From: Bacillota bacterium
GTDB taxonomy: Bacteria; Bacillota; Bacilli; Paenibacillales; Paenibacillaceae
Length of the DNA: 11,762 bases
Direction: 5' to 3'
Assembly: GCA_023433615.1 (NCBI GenBank)
Contig: JAEZCJ010000013.1
Coordinates: 1-11,762 of the forward strand
This document shows positions 1 through 7,000 of this stretch, one piece after another. The notes below the pieces were generated by a model, which was not told the DNA's origin, made no database searches, and saw only the letters and a list, made by a program, of their open reading frames with translations. Each line of letters starts with the position of its first letter. The first letter of the stretch is position 1. Both the position numbers and the translations under genes were made by a program.

Positions 1-44
1 GTTCATTCAACATTGCGCTAAAATACGAAGCAGGGTGTGAGCCG

Positions 45-644
45 ATGGCAGACATGGATAAACGCGAACGAATCATTGCGGCCGCTTATGACGTATTATC
101 GGAGCAAGGCTACGATCGAGCCTCGACCAAAGAAATCGCCAACGCCGCCGGTGTTGCGCAGGGGTTAATCAACTATTATTTTTCGAGCAAGGAGCTTCTG
201 TTCGCGGAAGTGTTCCGCCGCGAGACCGATAAGTATTGCGGTTCATTCAACAACTTACGTGCGTATGGGGCACTGAAGCTCGATACGGCCGTTCTGCGGG
301 AGATTTTGCGCGCTCCGCAAGAACGCACCCTCGAAGAGCCCGGCTGGTTCCGGCTTCGCTCAGAGCTGGCCGCGCTAGGACTGCGCAGCGAGCAGGCACG
401 ATTGACGCTGCAGGATACGCTGCGCGCGAAGCGGTTGTACTTGAGCGAGCTGATCGAGACGATTGCGCATCTGCCGAAGGAGGAGGCCGATCAGATAAGC
501 GGAATCCTGCTCAGCGTGTTCGATGGGCTGGGTCTACAGCGTACGGCCGATCCCGACTATGACTACGAAGGCGCCTTCGACATGTTAGCGCAGCTGCTGG
601 GCGCATATTTGCAGAATAGAACGAAGAAGGAGAGCGGAGGCTGA
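45..644 (+). CDS. TetR/AcrR-family transcriptional regulator
   Basis: This encodes a 199-residue one-component repressor of usual TetR length. Residues about 8-55 form the N-terminal helix-turn-helix domain: the RERIIAAAYDVLSEQGYDRAS opening is followed by a recognition-helix region reading AGVAQGLINYYFSSKELL, which is typical TetR. The rest is an all-helical ligand-binding and dimerisation domain with no family-specific signature that I recognise. The start at 45 is supported by AGGGTG at 32-37, seven bases upstream; a second ATG at 54 lacks this spacing. A -10-like TAAAAT lies at 19-24, but its -35 would fall outside the window. The gene is followed in the same direction by an MMPL transporter, and two matching palindromes lie in the gap. 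It therefore probably represses the transporter and is released by a substrate of the pump. The ligand cannot be read from the sequence. Confidence 0.93.
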   Translation: MADMDKRERIIAAAYDVLSEQGYDRASTKEIANAAGVAQGLINYYFSSKELLFAEVFRRETDKYCGSFNNLRAYGALKLDTAVLREILRAPQERTLEEPGWFRLRSELAALGLRSEQARLTLQDTLRAKRLYLSELIETIAHLPKEEADQISGILLSVFDGLGLQRTADPDYDYEGAFDMLAQLLGAYLQNRTKKESGG

Positions 645-667
645 CGCAGCCTTCCCTCTCTCAATCC

Positions 668-691
668 TATTGTTTGCTTGTTCAAACAATA
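668..691. promoter_or_regulatory. Putative TetR operator, site 1
   Basis: This is an inverted repeat with 9-base arms, TATTGTTTG (668-676) and CAAACAATA (683-691), around a 6-base centre. Its 20-base core (670-689), read on the minus strand, is TTGTTTGAACAAGCAAACAA. That matches 18 of 20 bases of a second palindrome at 833-852. It lies 24 bases after the tetR stop and overlaps the best -35/spacer candidate for the downstream MMPL gene. The size, symmetry and placement suit a TetR dimer site. It is unlikely to be a terminator because no T-run follows. Assignment to this particular TetR protein is inference. Confidence 0.68.
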
Positions 692-703
692 TCAACCTAT
701 AAC
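674..703 (+). promoter_or_regulatory. Candidate sigma-A promoter for the MMPL gene
   Basis: The -35 candidate TTGCTT (674-679) and the -10 candidate TATAAC (698-703, five of six consensus bases) are separated by 18 bases. The palindrome at 668-691 covers the -35 and much of the spacer, so a bound repressor would block RNA polymerase. Transcription would start near 710 and leave a leader of about 165 bases that contains the second palindrome. The -35 is weak, so this is tentative. Confidence 0.4.
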
Positions 704-832
704 ATCGCAATCCTTCTTCATTCCTGACAACCGCCGACACTGCCGCTTCGCGATTCGAAGGTTCGCAACATTCGTCAGCCTGCAGTCTATTGCCGTTAGC
801 CTAGCGCGACAGCAGCTCAGATGCAGACGGGG

Positions 833-852
833 TTGTTTGAACATACAAACAA
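833..852. promoter_or_regulatory. Putative TetR operator, site 2
   Basis: The palindrome TTGTTTGAACATACAAACAA has 7-base arms around a 6-base centre. It is the same site as 670-689 in inverted orientation, with 18 of 20 bases identical. It ends just upstream of the MMPL ribosome binding site (GAGGAG, 859-864). It could act as a roadblock to transcription or as the second anchor of a repression loop with site 1, whose centre is about 163 bases away. Confidence 0.68.
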
Positions 853-875
853 ATCAATGAGGAGTGGTTAGCAAG

Positions 876-3191
876 ATGCATCGATTCTTATTAGGCTGGA
901 GCAATATCGTGTACCGGGCCAGATGGGCGGTTGTCGTCACATGGGTCGTCCTTGTCGTGATGGGCGGGATCGTATTCGGCCGTCTGCCGGACCTGCTGAG
1001 CGGGGGTGGATGGGATGTCCCCGGCTCGCAATCCAAGCATGCCGGCGAACTGCTGGCTTCCGAATTCGAGGGACGTTCCGCGAGTGCCCTGACGCTTATC
1101 ATGCGCGACCCGGACCACGCAGCGGGGACCCCGGCTTATAACGGGCGGCTGGCGCAAGTGATCGACCGACTGAAGTCGGAAAATGGCGTCGCCGGCGTGT
1201 TCAGTCTGTTGGATGCATCGGAGGGAGTTCGGCAAGGCATGATCGGCTCAGACCCGAACGTGAGCGCAGCCTATGTCGACCTCTCGCTCAAGATGGATTA
1301 TGCGATGAATGTGCTGCCTGACTATCAAGAACGCATCCATTCGTATGCGGAATCGCTCGGCATCGAGGCTTATCTGCTCGGGACGGCGGCCTTCCAGGGC
1401 GAGAATGCGGTCCAGAGCCAAGAAGGCTTGGCGCGGGCCGAGCTGATCGTCTTCCCGCTCATTATTATTATCCTGCTCATCGTGTTTCGCTCGGTAGTCT
1501 CGACGGTCACGCCGCTGATCGTGACGATCGCTTCGGTGCTGACCGCGATGGGCATCGTATATGCCGTCGCACGCGAGGTCGAGCTATCCATGTTCGTCAC
1601 CAATTCGGCGATGATGCTGGGACTAGGCGTCGGCATCGATTATTCGCTGTTCATGGTGAATCGATTCAAGCAAGAGCTTGCGCGGCATAGCAGCCGAATT
1701 GTTACTGCGCTGGCTGCGACGATGGCAACGGCCGGGCATACCGTGCTGTTCTCGGCGATCACCGTCATCGCCGCGCTATCCGCAATGTTCGTCGTGCCGA
1801 TTCCCGCCATTCGAGCGATCGCGTTCGGAGGTATTGCGGTCGTATTCGTCGCGGGGCTCGCGAGCTTGACGCTGCTGCCGGCCGTACTCGGCATTCTGGG
1901 GCCGCGCATCAATGCAGGCCGAATCCCGCTGTTGAATCGTTCCCGCGGCGACCGGCGCGTCAGCGCATGGAAGCGATGGACAGCCGCCATCATGCGGCGC
2001 CCTGCCCTCGTCCTCGTGCTTACGCTGGCAGCGATGACTGCGCTGGCAGTCCCTGCATTAAGCATGAAGCTGTATTCGCCGGACCTGCGCGTCCTCCCGG
2101 CCGACACTGCGGTGCGCCAAGGCTTCACGCTGCTGGAGCAATCATTCGGCGTCGGCGCCACGAGCCCGATGAGCATCGTGCTTCGCAGCGAGAACGGCGA
2201 TCTAAGAGCACCGGAGGCTTACGCCAGCGTGGCGGCGCTACACGAGACACTGACTCGTCAGCCGCATGTGGCAGGCGTGTCTTCGATCGCCTCCTTCTTC
2301 CCCGGAGTAGACGGGGAGACCGCGTCGAAGCTGCTGCAAGCCGGCGAGGGAGCGCTGCCCGCCGACGTTGAACGGATGGCAGATCGATATATCAGCGCCG
2401 ATGGGCGAACGGCCGTGCTGGAAGTGCAGCTGGACCAATACGGTTCGAGCGAAATCGCCAAGGAAACGGCATTGTTGCTGCAGGATAAGGTGCTCCCGAA
2501 TGCCGAGCTGCCGACTGGCGCGGCCTATAGCATCGGAGGCGAAACGATGTCCGGCATCGAGATCTCCGAGGCCATTACGGACAGTCTGCTGCCGGCGCTC
2601 GGCATCATGCTCGTGCTGATCTTCCTCATACTCGTTGGGACGTTCCGCAGCATTCTGCTGCCGCTGAAGGCCATCGTGCTGAACCTGTTCTCCGTGGCGG
2701 CCACGACCGGCATTCTGGTGCTCGTATTCGCGGAAGGGTATGGCGCGGAGCTGTTCAATGCGGAGACGAACGGATCGATCATCCACTTCGTGCCGGTGCT
2801 GCTGCTCGCGCTGCTGTTCGGCCTTAGCACGGACTACGAGGTATTCCTCGTCAGCCGCATGAAGGAACACTATGACGAGACCGGCGATAACGATGCGAGC
2901 ATCGCGGAAGGGATGGAGAAGACGGGACCGCTCATCACCGGCGCTGCTGTGCTCATGTTCGCGGTCTTCGCCGGCTTCGCCTTCTCGGGCGCGCTGCCGA
3001 TTCAGATGCTCGGCTTCGCGATGGCCGTCGCGATCGCGTTGGATGCGACAGTGGTGCGCATGCTGCTCGTACCGGTCGCGATGAAGCTGCTGGGACGGCT
3101 GAACTGGTGGATGCCGGGCCGAAGCCGCCCCCGGGGGACGATGACGGTGCCGCAACCGCTTCAGGCAGCGAGTCAGCCGAAGGCCGATTAG
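876..3191 (+). CDS. MMPL-family (RND superfamily) membrane transporter
   Basis: This is a 771-residue membrane protein of the MMPL family (relatives include MmpL3, ActII-3 and B. subtilis YdfJ/YdgH), which exports lipids or hydrophobic drugs using the proton gradient. It has the duplicated two-half plan. TM1 (RWAVVVTWVVLVVMGGIVFG) is followed by a large extracytoplasmic domain and a helix bundle near residues 190-355. A second such set follows, with TM7 near residue 375 and a bundle near 565-755. Each half carries the proton-relay motif in its fourth helix: GLGVGIDY with Asp255-Tyr256, and GLSTDYEVFLVSR with Asp653-Tyr654. It is full length and looks intact. GTG at 864 is in frame but overlaps the RBS (GAGGAG, 859-864), so ATG at 876, 11 bases after that RBS, is preferred. 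It is probably controlled by the upstream TetR through the palindromes at 668-691 and 833-852. The substrate is unknown. Confidence 0.95.
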   Translation: MHRFLLGWSNIVYRARWAVVVTWVVLVVMGGIVFGRLPDLLSGGGWDVPGSQSKHAGELLASEFEGRSASALTLIMRDPDHAAGTPAYNGRLAQVIDRLKSENGVAGVFSLLDASEGVRQGMIGSDPNVSAAYVDLSLKMDYAMNVLPDYQERIHSYAESLGIEAYLLGTAAFQGENAVQSQEGLARAELIVFPLIIIILLIVFRSVVSTVTPLIVTIASVLTAMGIVYAVAREVELSMFVTNSAMMLGLGVGIDYSLFMVNRFKQELARHSSRIVTALAATMATAGHTVLFSAITVIAALSAMFVVPIPAIRAIAFGGIAVVFVAGLASLTLLPAVLGILGPRINAGRIPLLNRSRGDRRVSAWKRWTAAIMRRPALVLVLTLAAMTALAVPALSMKLYSPDLRVLPADTAVRQGFTLLEQSFGVGATSPMSIVLRSENGDLRAPEAYASVAALHETLTRQPHVAGVSSIASFFPGVDGETASKLLQAGEGALPADVERMADRYISADGRTAVLEVQLDQYGSSEIAKETALLLQDKVLPNAELPTGAAYSIGGETMSGIEISEAITDSLLPALGIMLVLIFLILVGTFRSILLPLKAIVLNLFSVAATTGILVLVFAEGYGAELFNAETNGSIIHFVPVLLLALLFGLSTDYEVFLVSRMKEHYDETGDNDASIAEGMEKTGPLITGAAVLMFAVFAGFAFSGALPIQMLGFAMAVAIALDATVVRMLLVPVAMKLLGRLNWWMPGRSRPRGTMTVPQPLQAASQPKAD

Positions 3192-3252
3192 CCTGCGATA
3201 GTTGGAGCCGGAGCGATTTCGAGCGGCATGGCAAGGATAGCTTAACGCTTTC

Positions 3253-3284
3253 AACACCCCCGTATCCACGGATGCGGGGGTGTT
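3253..3284. terminator. Very stable hairpin after the MMPL gene
   Basis: The arms AACACCCCCG (3253-3262) and CGGGGGTGTT (3275-3284) pair perfectly. The stem continues inward through one T.G wobble and ATCC/GGAT, giving about 15 pairs with a tiny loop. It lies 61 bases after the MMPL stop, where a terminator is expected. However, no T-run follows on either strand (TCGTGTGCG downstream), so it does not meet the usual intrinsic-terminator rule. It may instead be an RNA 3'-end stabiliser or a Rho-assisted terminator. Confidence 0.55.
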
Positions 3285-3345
3285 CGTGTGCGCGGAGATG
3301 CATGAAGGTAGGACCAAGGGTATGTTTTCAGGCTAGTAAGATTAG

Positions 3346-3359
3346 TGTAACATTACAAT
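3346..3359 (+). promoter_or_regulatory. Candidate -10 and overlapping palindrome before the kinase gene
   Basis: TACAAT (3354-3359) matches five of six -10 bases and lies 19 bases before the kinase RBS (GGGGAGG, 3379-3385). It overlaps the perfect palindrome TGTAA-CA-TTACA (3346-3357). No good -35 exists at 16-18 bases (the position reads GGCTAG), so the promoter may need an activator or another sigma factor. The stretch just upstream (3334-3350) closely resembles one at 10721-10737. Confidence 0.35.
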
Positions 3360-3390
3360 ATACGGCATCATGATATACGGGGAGGACGCG

Positions 3391-4704
3391 ATGACAGGCT
3401 ATACGATCCCGCTTACCGAAGCATTCACGGTCCCGAACAGCTCCTGCATCCTGTATGAATACACGGATGTGGAGCAATATGTTGTGAACGCGAGTTCATA
3501 CATAAGAACCGGATTTGAGATGGGACAGTCGACGATCTATGTCGGGGAGCAGGATAAGCTCGATCGTCTTCGGCATGCGCTGGAAGAGCGGAAAGACTAT
3601 CAACAGGTGTTGCGCAGCCTCCATTATATCGATTGTAACGAAATCGGGTTGCATGAGCTGAACGATCGGCTGCAGTCGGTCATGGCGGCGAGCCCGAATT
3701 CGCGACTGTGGGTGAACCTTGATCGCATGCTGCAGTCGGTATCGACCGGCAAGCTGACGCTCGATGACCTCGCATCCGAATTGCGGGGCAGCCAACAAAG
3801 AGAAGTGATGACCATCTGCGCCTGCGACGGGAGGAGGTTGTCCGGGCATCTCCAGACCGAGCTGCTGAAGAGGCATGCGTATTTCATGACGGACGAGCAG
3901 CTCGTCACGTCCCACATGTATCGCGGCTGGCTGGGACCTGCGGCGTTTCCTTCGCTGGCCGATCATCTGGAGCTTCGATCCGAGTCCGATCTGTACAAGC
4001 ATATGCTGGACTTCATGTATGAGGTGTCCCATGAGGTGCGCAACCCGCTTACCGTCATTCGGGCGTATGCCGGCATGCTGAAGGAACGGGTCAGCGACCA
4101 GGAAGACAAGGGACGGCTTGCGATGATCTGCGATTACGTGGATCTGATTCACAATGAGATTACGCATCTGGTGCGAACCGAGCAGCTGCTGTCAGCCGAC
4201 AAGAGCTGGGAGAGGAAGCTGTTGTCGCCGAGGGAGCTGCTTCAAGAAGCGATGCCCGCGATTGCGCTTAAGGCGCGGTCGCAGGGCGTCCGCTTCCATC
4301 GCAGGATCGAGCTGAGCGGCGACGAGCTTGTGCTGGGCAATCCTCAGGGGTTCAAGCTGATCGTCACCAATCTTGCGGAGCACGCAATCAAATACAGCGA
4401 TCCCGACGGCGAGGTCTGCGTAGAGGCGGCGGTTCGAGCGGGCGAGCTTAGCTTGATTATTAGCGATCAAGGCACTAGCATGGAGGATACGGAGCTTGGC
4501 AGGCTGCTCGGGCAGATCGGCCAGCCGAGCCCGGAGCAGGGAAGAGGCAGTTCGCCGCACGGAATCGGACTCTATGTCGTCCAGAAGCTGGTGGATCACT
4601 TCGGCGGCGTCATCGAAGCCGAGCGCGGCGCAGGCGGGGCAGGCACGAGGATCAACGTGAAGCTGCCGCTCACGGCAGGCAGCCTGGTGCGGCTTCACCG
4701 ATAA
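3391..4704 (+). CDS. Soluble MEDS-domain sensor histidine kinase, degenerate ATP site
   Basis: This encodes a 437-residue two-component-type kinase with no membrane segment or signal peptide, so it is cytoplasmic. Residues about 15-180 resemble a MEDS sensory domain (SSCILYEYTD, later MGQSTIYVGEQDKL and MTICACDGRRLSG), first described in DcmR-type regulators that sense small organic compounds. A HisKA domain follows, with the H-box SHEVRNPLT and phospho-acceptor His214. The C-terminal HATPase domain has an intact G2 box (GIGLYVV, from Gly391). Its N-box reads NLAEHAIKYS, with His331 where the Mg-binding Asn is expected. The G1 box reads DQGTS (Asp359 to Ser363), lacking the second Gly. ATP use may be weak. 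ATG at 3391 is preferred over the in-frame ATG at 3370 because GGGGAGG (3379-3385) lies five bases before it. No response regulator gene is in the window. An SDR gene follows 14-23 bases after the stop, so the two are probably one operon. Confidence 0.9.
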   Translation: MTGYTIPLTEAFTVPNSSCILYEYTDVEQYVVNASSYIRTGFEMGQSTIYVGEQDKLDRLRHALEERKDYQQVLRSLHYIDCNEIGLHELNDRLQSVMAASPNSRLWVNLDRMLQSVSTGKLTLDDLASELRGSQQREVMTICACDGRRLSGHLQTELLKRHAYFMTDEQLVTSHMYRGWLGPAAFPSLADHLELRSESDLYKHMLDFMYEVSHEVRNPLTVIRAYAGMLKERVSDQEDKGRLAMICDYVDLIHNEITHLVRTEQLLSADKSWERKLLSPRELLQEAMPAIALKARSQGVRFHRRIELSGDELVLGNPQGFKLIVTNLAEHAIKYSDPDGEVCVEAAVRAGELSLIISDQGTSMEDTELGRLLGQIGQPSPEQGRGSSPHGIGLYVVQKLVDHFGGVIEAERGAGGAGTRINVKLPLTAGSLVRLHR

Positions 4705-4727
4705 TGGAATAGAGGAGAATGAGCAGA

Positions 4728-5495
4728 GTGAGCGGATATCCAACCTTTGATCTGACGAATAAGATCGCGCTGGTTACCGGTGCAAGCATGGGCATCGGGT
4801 ACGGATTGTGCAAGGCGCTTGCGCATGCGGGAGCGACAGTGGTCGCGGCGGCGCGCAGCATGGAAAGCCTCGAGCAGCTGGTCGGAGAGATTCGCGAGGA
4901 GGGCGGGCAAGCGTATGCGCTTGCGCTCGACGTGCGAGACGTGAAGCGGATCGGCGAAGCGTTCGGCGACATCGAGCGGCGGTTCGGACGGATCGATATC
5001 GTCGTGAACAACGCCGGCATCGGGGCGAATCATCCGGCCGTCGACGTGACGGAAGAAGACTGGGACGCGATGATGGACGTGAACCTGAAAGGGCTGTTCT
5101 TCTGCTGTCAGGCCGCAGGGCGCATCATGCTTCGCCAGGGCTACGGCAAGATCGTCAACATGAGCTCGCAGGCGAGCGTCGTCGGCATCCGCGATCATGC
5201 CGTCTACTGCGCGTCCAAGGGCGGCGTGAATCAGTTGACGAGGGTGCTGGCGCTGGAATGGTCCTCTCGGGGCATTACGGTGAATGCAGTAGGCCCGACG
5301 TTCACTTATACGCCGGGGACGGCCGAACGGCTGGATGACCCTGCATACTTGCAAGGCGTCGTTGATCGGATTCCAGCCGGCAAGGTTGCGGACATTAACG
5401 ATGTGGCGGGTGCGGTCATCTACCTCGCATCGCCGGCAAGCGACATGGTCACCGGGACGGTGCTGCTAGTCGATGGCGGTTGGACGGCTCAGTAG
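4728..5495 (+). CDS. Short-chain dehydrogenase/reductase (classical SDR)
   Basis: This encodes a 255-residue NAD(P)-dependent oxidoreductase with a complete classical SDR active site. The cofactor loop is TGASMGIG (Thr17-Gly24), followed by the structural NNAG (VVNNAGIGAN), Ser147 in MSSQAS, and Tyr160-x-x-x-Lys164 in YCASK. The C-terminal MVTGTVLLVDGGW is also typical. It resembles the gluconate 5-dehydrogenase/3-oxoacyl-ACP-reductase-like group, but the substrate cannot be assigned. The start is uncertain. ATG at 4719 is only one base after the RBS (GAGGAG, 4712-4717), whereas in-frame GTG at 4728 has a normal 10-base gap and is chosen here; the ATG would add three residues. It is probably co-transcribed with the MEDS kinase upstream, and a clear terminator follows. 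Confidence 0.92.
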   Translation: MSGYPTFDLTNKIALVTGASMGIGYGLCKALAHAGATVVAAARSMESLEQLVGEIREEGGQAYALALDVRDVKRIGEAFGDIERRFGRIDIVVNNAGIGANHPAVDVTEEDWDAMMDVNLKGLFFCCQAAGRIMLRQGYGKIVNMSSQASVVGIRDHAVYCASKGGVNQLTRVLALEWSSRGITVNAVGPTFTYTPGTAERLDDPAYLQGVVDRIPAGKVADINDVAGAVIYLASPASDMVTGTVLLVDGGWTAQ

Positions 5496-5522
5496 GCTCA
5501 CAATTTAGCTGCTGCAAGGCGG

Positions 5523-5554
5523 AGCTCTTCACATCAATCGTGGGGAGCTTTTTT
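5523..5554 (+). terminator. Intrinsic terminator of the kinase-SDR operon
   Basis: AGCTCTTCAC (5523-5532) pairs with GTGGGGAGCT (5540-5549) as ten pairs, two of them G.U in RNA. The loop is the seven bases ATCAATC, and six T residues (5549-5554) follow. It begins 28 bases after the SDR stop. This is a standard Rho-independent terminator for rightward transcription and separates the operon from the AraC gene. Confidence 0.85.
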
Positions 5555-5602
5555 ATATGTCAGGATAAGAACTTTTGTCGAGTCACAACCGGAATGCGGC
5601 GT

Positions 5603-5608
5603 TAGAAT
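5603..5608 (+). promoter_or_regulatory. Candidate -10 box for the AraC gene
   Basis: TAGAAT matches five of six -10 bases and lies 20 bases before the AraC start. The 17-base-spaced -35 position reads GAGTCA (5580-5585), a weak match. TTGTCG at 5575-5580 is closer to consensus but would need a 22-base spacer. The promoter may be weak or activator-dependent. Confidence 0.3.
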
Positions 5609-5628
5609 ACGAGTAGAGGTGATTGACG

Positions 5629-6990
5629 ATGCATCCATCCAAGCGCATTCAGGCCGTACTGGACTATATTGAAGACCATGTGGAGGACAACCTGGACAGT
5701 GACGGCTTGGCTGCGCATTGCCTGTTCTCGAAGTCTCATTTCTTCAAGCTCTTCACCATCTACACAGGCTATACGCCTATGCAGTATGTGCTTAGAAGGA
5801 AGTTGCATTACGCATCGAAGCGGGTGTTGTCGAGCAGCGAGCGCATCATCGACATCGCCTGCAGGTATGCCTTCGAATCGCATGATACATTCAGCCGTGC
5901 ATTTAAGCGGATCTACGGCGTTACGCCGGAAAGCTGCAGGAGGCGGCGCTATGTGCTTCATCAGATGGGAAAAACGGCCATTTACGGCATTAGGGGTGAA
6001 AGCAAAGTGGACGTGCAAGTCATGCAAAAGCCTGCGTTAATTCTCGTTGGCGTCGAAAAGCCGATCGGTCAAGAAGAAGGCGAAATGTCATTCGGCCAAG
6101 TATGGGATATCTATTGGCAGGGCTGGAACAATCTATTCGGCGGGATCACGAATCGGGTACGGCCGGAGGAGGATGCGGAATATGCATTTTCCCGTTTCGA
6201 CGAGAGCGGCAAATTGCATTACTTCGTAGGCTTCGAGATCGATGCTCAGGTTGAAGTGCCGGCGGGGGCTGCATGCGTATCGATTCCGGCACATCTGAGC
6301 GCGAAGGCAACCCATTACGGTCCGCCGGCTACGACACTCGGACAGACACTGGATTACATGTACGGCGAGTGGTTTCTAAGTTCAACCTACCGGACGGGCC
6401 ATGATCGGCATCTGCCATACGCGGTAATCGAATATTACGATAAGCGCTGCGGATTGAGCCCGCCTGAGATGGACGTCTTCATTCCGCTTAAGCCGCCGGC
6501 GGAAGCCGAGATCGAAGAGATAGCGCCCTATGAAGCAGCCTGCTACCGCGCAGTGGGCAGCGATGTTGCCAAGCTTAAGAACGAAGCATTCGACCGCATG
6601 ATGAATTGGGTGGAGAAGCATCGGCGCCATGATGCAGACGCGTATGAATTAGGCGTTCGCTATGGGGAGACAGACGAGCAGGAATCGTACTGCGAAGTAT
6701 TCTATAAGCTCGGTGAGCATGAACGGGGCAGCAGCGGCATCGATCCGGCTGGCGGGATCGGAAGGGCGGCAATGGCAGGAGGAACCTATGCCGTCGCCTC
6801 AGGCGTGCATCATTTTCTGGAGAAAGATTGGCAGACTTTCATGAACGGGCTTAAGCAGAACGACTCGTACAGGCCAGCCGGAGACTGCTATGAGGTATTC
6901 CGAATCGAAGGCGGCAAGCTGCACTTCTATTCGAATCTCCGCTTTTATGAAAGGGTCGAGCCCACAGATCCGGCTGCCCGTGTCAAGTGA
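5629..6990 (+). CDS. AraC-family regulator with tandem GyrI-like effector domains
   Basis: This encodes a 453-residue transcription regulator. Unlike many AraC proteins, the DNA-binding domain is N-terminal (residues about 1-105), with two helix-turn-helices: LAAHCLFSKSHFFKLF and IDIACRYAFESHDTFSRAFK, the latter ending in the signature GVTPESCRR. Residues about 125-288 form a GyrI-like (BmrR/Rob-type) ligand-binding domain, including FVGFEIDAQVEVPAGAACVS and a terminal VFIPLKP. Residues about 293-447 look like a second GyrI-like domain (APYEAACYRAVG, MAGGTYAVASGVHHF, YEVFRIEGG). Relatives with one such domain are near 290 residues, so this one is enlarged. ATG at 5629 follows GAGGTG (5616-5621) by seven bases; an in-frame TTG at 5623 is less likely. 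It starts after the terminator at 5523-5554 and converges on the minus-strand operon with only ten bases between stops and no visible terminator. Such regulators usually sense hydrophobic compounds or drugs; the target here is unknown. Confidence 0.9.
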   Translation: MHPSKRIQAVLDYIEDHVEDNLDSDGLAAHCLFSKSHFFKLFTIYTGYTPMQYVLRRKLHYASKRVLSSSERIIDIACRYAFESHDTFSRAFKRIYGVTPESCRRRRYVLHQMGKTAIYGIRGESKVDVQVMQKPALILVGVEKPIGQEEGEMSFGQVWDIYWQGWNNLFGGITNRVRPEEDAEYAFSRFDESGKLHYFVGFEIDAQVEVPAGAACVSIPAHLSAKATHYGPPATTLGQTLDYMYGEWFLSSTYRTGHDRHLPYAVIEYYDKRCGLSPPEMDVFIPLKPPAEAEIEEIAPYEAACYRAVGSDVAKLKNEAFDRMMNWVEKHRRHDADAYELGVRYGETDEQESYCEVFYKLGEHERGSSGIDPAGGIGRAAMAGGTYAVASGVHHFLEKDWQTFMNGLKQNDSYRPAGDCYEVFRIEGGKLHFYSNLRFYERVEPTDPAARVK

Positions 6991-7000
6991 AGCGCGCCTG

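Noticed and set aside
1..252. Direct repeat GTTCATTCAACA at 1-12 and 241-252
   Set aside because: The second copy is within the tetR coding frame and the flanks differ, so a chance match is the simplest reading.
678..860. Possible 60-codon gene between tetR and the MMPL gene
   Set aside because: It has no convincing RBS, contains one and a half operator palindromes, and its composition is unlike a protein. The region is better read as regulatory DNA.
2238..3317. Minus-strand open frame of 359 codons
   Set aside because: It is antisense to the second half of the MMPL gene. The protein is rich in His, Arg and Gln with no domain, typical of a shadow in G+C-rich DNA.
3318..3323. GGGTAT resembling a sigma-B -10 box before the kinase gene
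   Set aside because: No GTTT-type -35 is found 12-14 bases upstream, so the match is probably accidental.
6991..7000. Bidirectional terminator between the convergent AraC and guanylate-kinase-like genes
   Set aside because: Only ten bases separate the stops, and no hairpin with a T-run is visible on either strand nearby.
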